The notes under the pieces are model-generated. The model saw only the letters and a program-made list of their open reading frames with translations, was not told the DNA's origin and did not search any database. This document shows positions 62,855 through 64,000 of a stretch of 64,000 nucleotides of DNA, piece by piece. The position numbers and the translations under genes are program-made. The stretch is taken from positions 21,174,247 to 21,238,246 of the forward strand of contig CM057830.1 of NCBI GenBank assembly GCA_030068075.1, read 5' to 3'. Position 1 is the first letter of the stretch; each line of letters begins with the position of its first letter. This DNA comes from Paguma larvata (taxonomy: Eukaryota > Chordata > Mammalia > Carnivora > Viverridae).

Positions 62855-63610
62855 AATGACTATTCAAGTCTTTGCCCATTTTCTAATCGGGTTGTTCATT
62901 TTCTTTCTGTTGAGTTTAGAGAGTTCTTTATGTACTCTTTTTACTTTTTTTATTGAGATGGAGTTTTACATAAAACATTGTGTAAGTTTGCGGTATACGG
63001 CATGTTGGTTTGATACATTTAATATCAGATGAGTCCTTTGTCAGATATGTGATTTCCAAATATTCTTAGTCTGCGGCTTTTCTTTTAATCCTCTTAGCAG
63101 GGTTTTTTTTTCAAAGCAAAAAAAATTAATTTGGTGATGTCCAACTTATCCTTATTTTATTAACAGATTGTGCTCTCGGTATCATGTATAAGAACTCTTT
63201 GCTGAACTGTAGGTCATGAATATTTTTTCCTGTGTCCTCTTCCAAAAGTTTGATAGCTTCATATTTAAGCCTGTAATCTATTTTGAGTTAATTTTAGTAT
63301 AAGGTGTGAGGTTCGGGTTGAGGCATTTTGTTGTTGTTGTTGTTTGTTTATTTTGGCCTAGGGATGTCTAATTATTCATGCACTGCTGAAAAGAATATCT
63401 TTCTTCCATTGAATTGCTTTTACACTTTGGGGAAAAATCAGCTGGACATATTTGTGTGGATCTACTTTTGGTTCTCCCTTCTGTTCCATTGATCCATCTG
63501 TGTGTCTCTGTCAATATCACATTGTAGCTATATAGCAATTCTTAAGATCAAAGAGTGTGATTCTTCCAACTATAGTCTTCTTTTTTCAAAATTGTTTTAG
63601 CTATTATATA
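62855..63610 (-). mobile_element. LINE-1 ORF2 remnant (antisense) with an L1-tail insert
   Basis: Antisense L1: 'caagtctttgcccattttctaatcgggttgttcattttctttctgttgag' (62863-62915), 'agtcctttgtcagatatgtgatttcc', 'ttccattgatccatctgtgtgtctctgtc', 'tcttccaactatagtcttcttttttcaaaattgttttagctatt'. At about 62943-63015 a piece of another L1 tail in reverse ('ttttttattgagatggagttttacataaaacattgtgtaagtttgcggtatacgg') interrupts it. Confidence 0.85.
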
Positions 63611-64000
63611 GTTCACTTTAGCTTATTTATTCAGCCCTAATAAATATGTGTTTGTGGTTATTTACACTACCATTATATAGCTTTTTATAGATGTATGAAC
63701 TATTCATTCATGGCTTTACCTAAAATAACACATTAAACATATTAAAAAACAGATGAAAGAGTATAAATTTATTTTCTTTAGAGTTTTATAATTTCAGAAA
63801 CTATTTATAAATTTCAGAATTTTCTGATGCAATTTTCTTACTCATTGTTATACATGAGGAAACAAAGACCCAGTGATTGTGCTTATGAACCTGAATTTTC
63901 TGGCTTTACCTTGTGAGCTGCAATAATTACTGTGCAATATCCATTACATTGTGGTCTGTGAAAATATTCTGTTTTGCAACATGGAAGCACATATAAATCA
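63611..64000. other. intergenic, no gene seen
   Basis: Nothing recognised up to the window edge. Confidence 0.5.

Overview
This window is vertebrate nuclear DNA from a carnivoran mammal, most likely a felid. It is AT-rich and gene-poor. It carries about two dozen copies of the carnivore-specific tRNA-derived SINE (CAN-SINE/SINEC type): a head reading GGGGCGCCTGGGTGGCTCAG, an RNA polymerase III B box GGTTCGAGCC, a CT-rich stretch and an A-rich tail. Older mammalian elements (L1, L2, MIR, MaLR/MLT1 and MST LTRs, Tigger and hAT DNA transposons) are interspersed. There are no operons, CRISPR arrays or other prokaryotic features.

The one convincing protein-coding gene is an intronless 782-codon reading frame on the minus strand (39959-42307). 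It encodes a PPP4R3/SMEK-family regulatory subunit of protein phosphatase 4. Its body and tail are closest to PPP4R3B, so it is a retrogene. It most probably corresponds to X-linked PPP4R3C (formerly SMEK3), which would place the window on the X chromosome in the region equivalent to human Xp21; that placement is inferred. The retrogene kept a GC- and CpG-rich leader (about 42308-42600) that holds a YY1-type AAGATGGCGG motif and could act as its promoter.

A second gene-derived feature is a dead processed copy of the PTP4A1 (PRL-1) phosphatase at about 11690-12530, minus strand. It has three in-frame stops and a SINE inside it. A short retroviral-envelope-like fragment near 35.5 kb is possible but weakly supported.

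Layout: 1-6 kb, unique AT-rich DNA with an L2 and a SINE. 6-10 kb, an MST-like LTR and several L1 pieces in both orientations. 10.5-15 kb, SINEs and the PTP4A1 pseudogene. 16-22 kb, a nested mosaic (L1 broken by an LTR, itself broken by a SINE inside a SINE), then a Tigger element, a hAT element and another L1. 22-32 kb, mostly unique with scattered SINEs and an LTR. 32-35 kb, an unusual inverted 177-bp duplication next to an LTR inside a MIR. 38-43 kb, the PPP4R3 retrogene. 43-64 kb, intergenic DNA with MIR, L2, SINE and MLT1 copies, long microsatellites, and an L1 at the right end.

The most unusual structures are two inverted local duplications (32588-32764 with 34060-34236, and 16384-16472 with 18449-18537). 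In each, one arm abuts the end of an ancient LTR.
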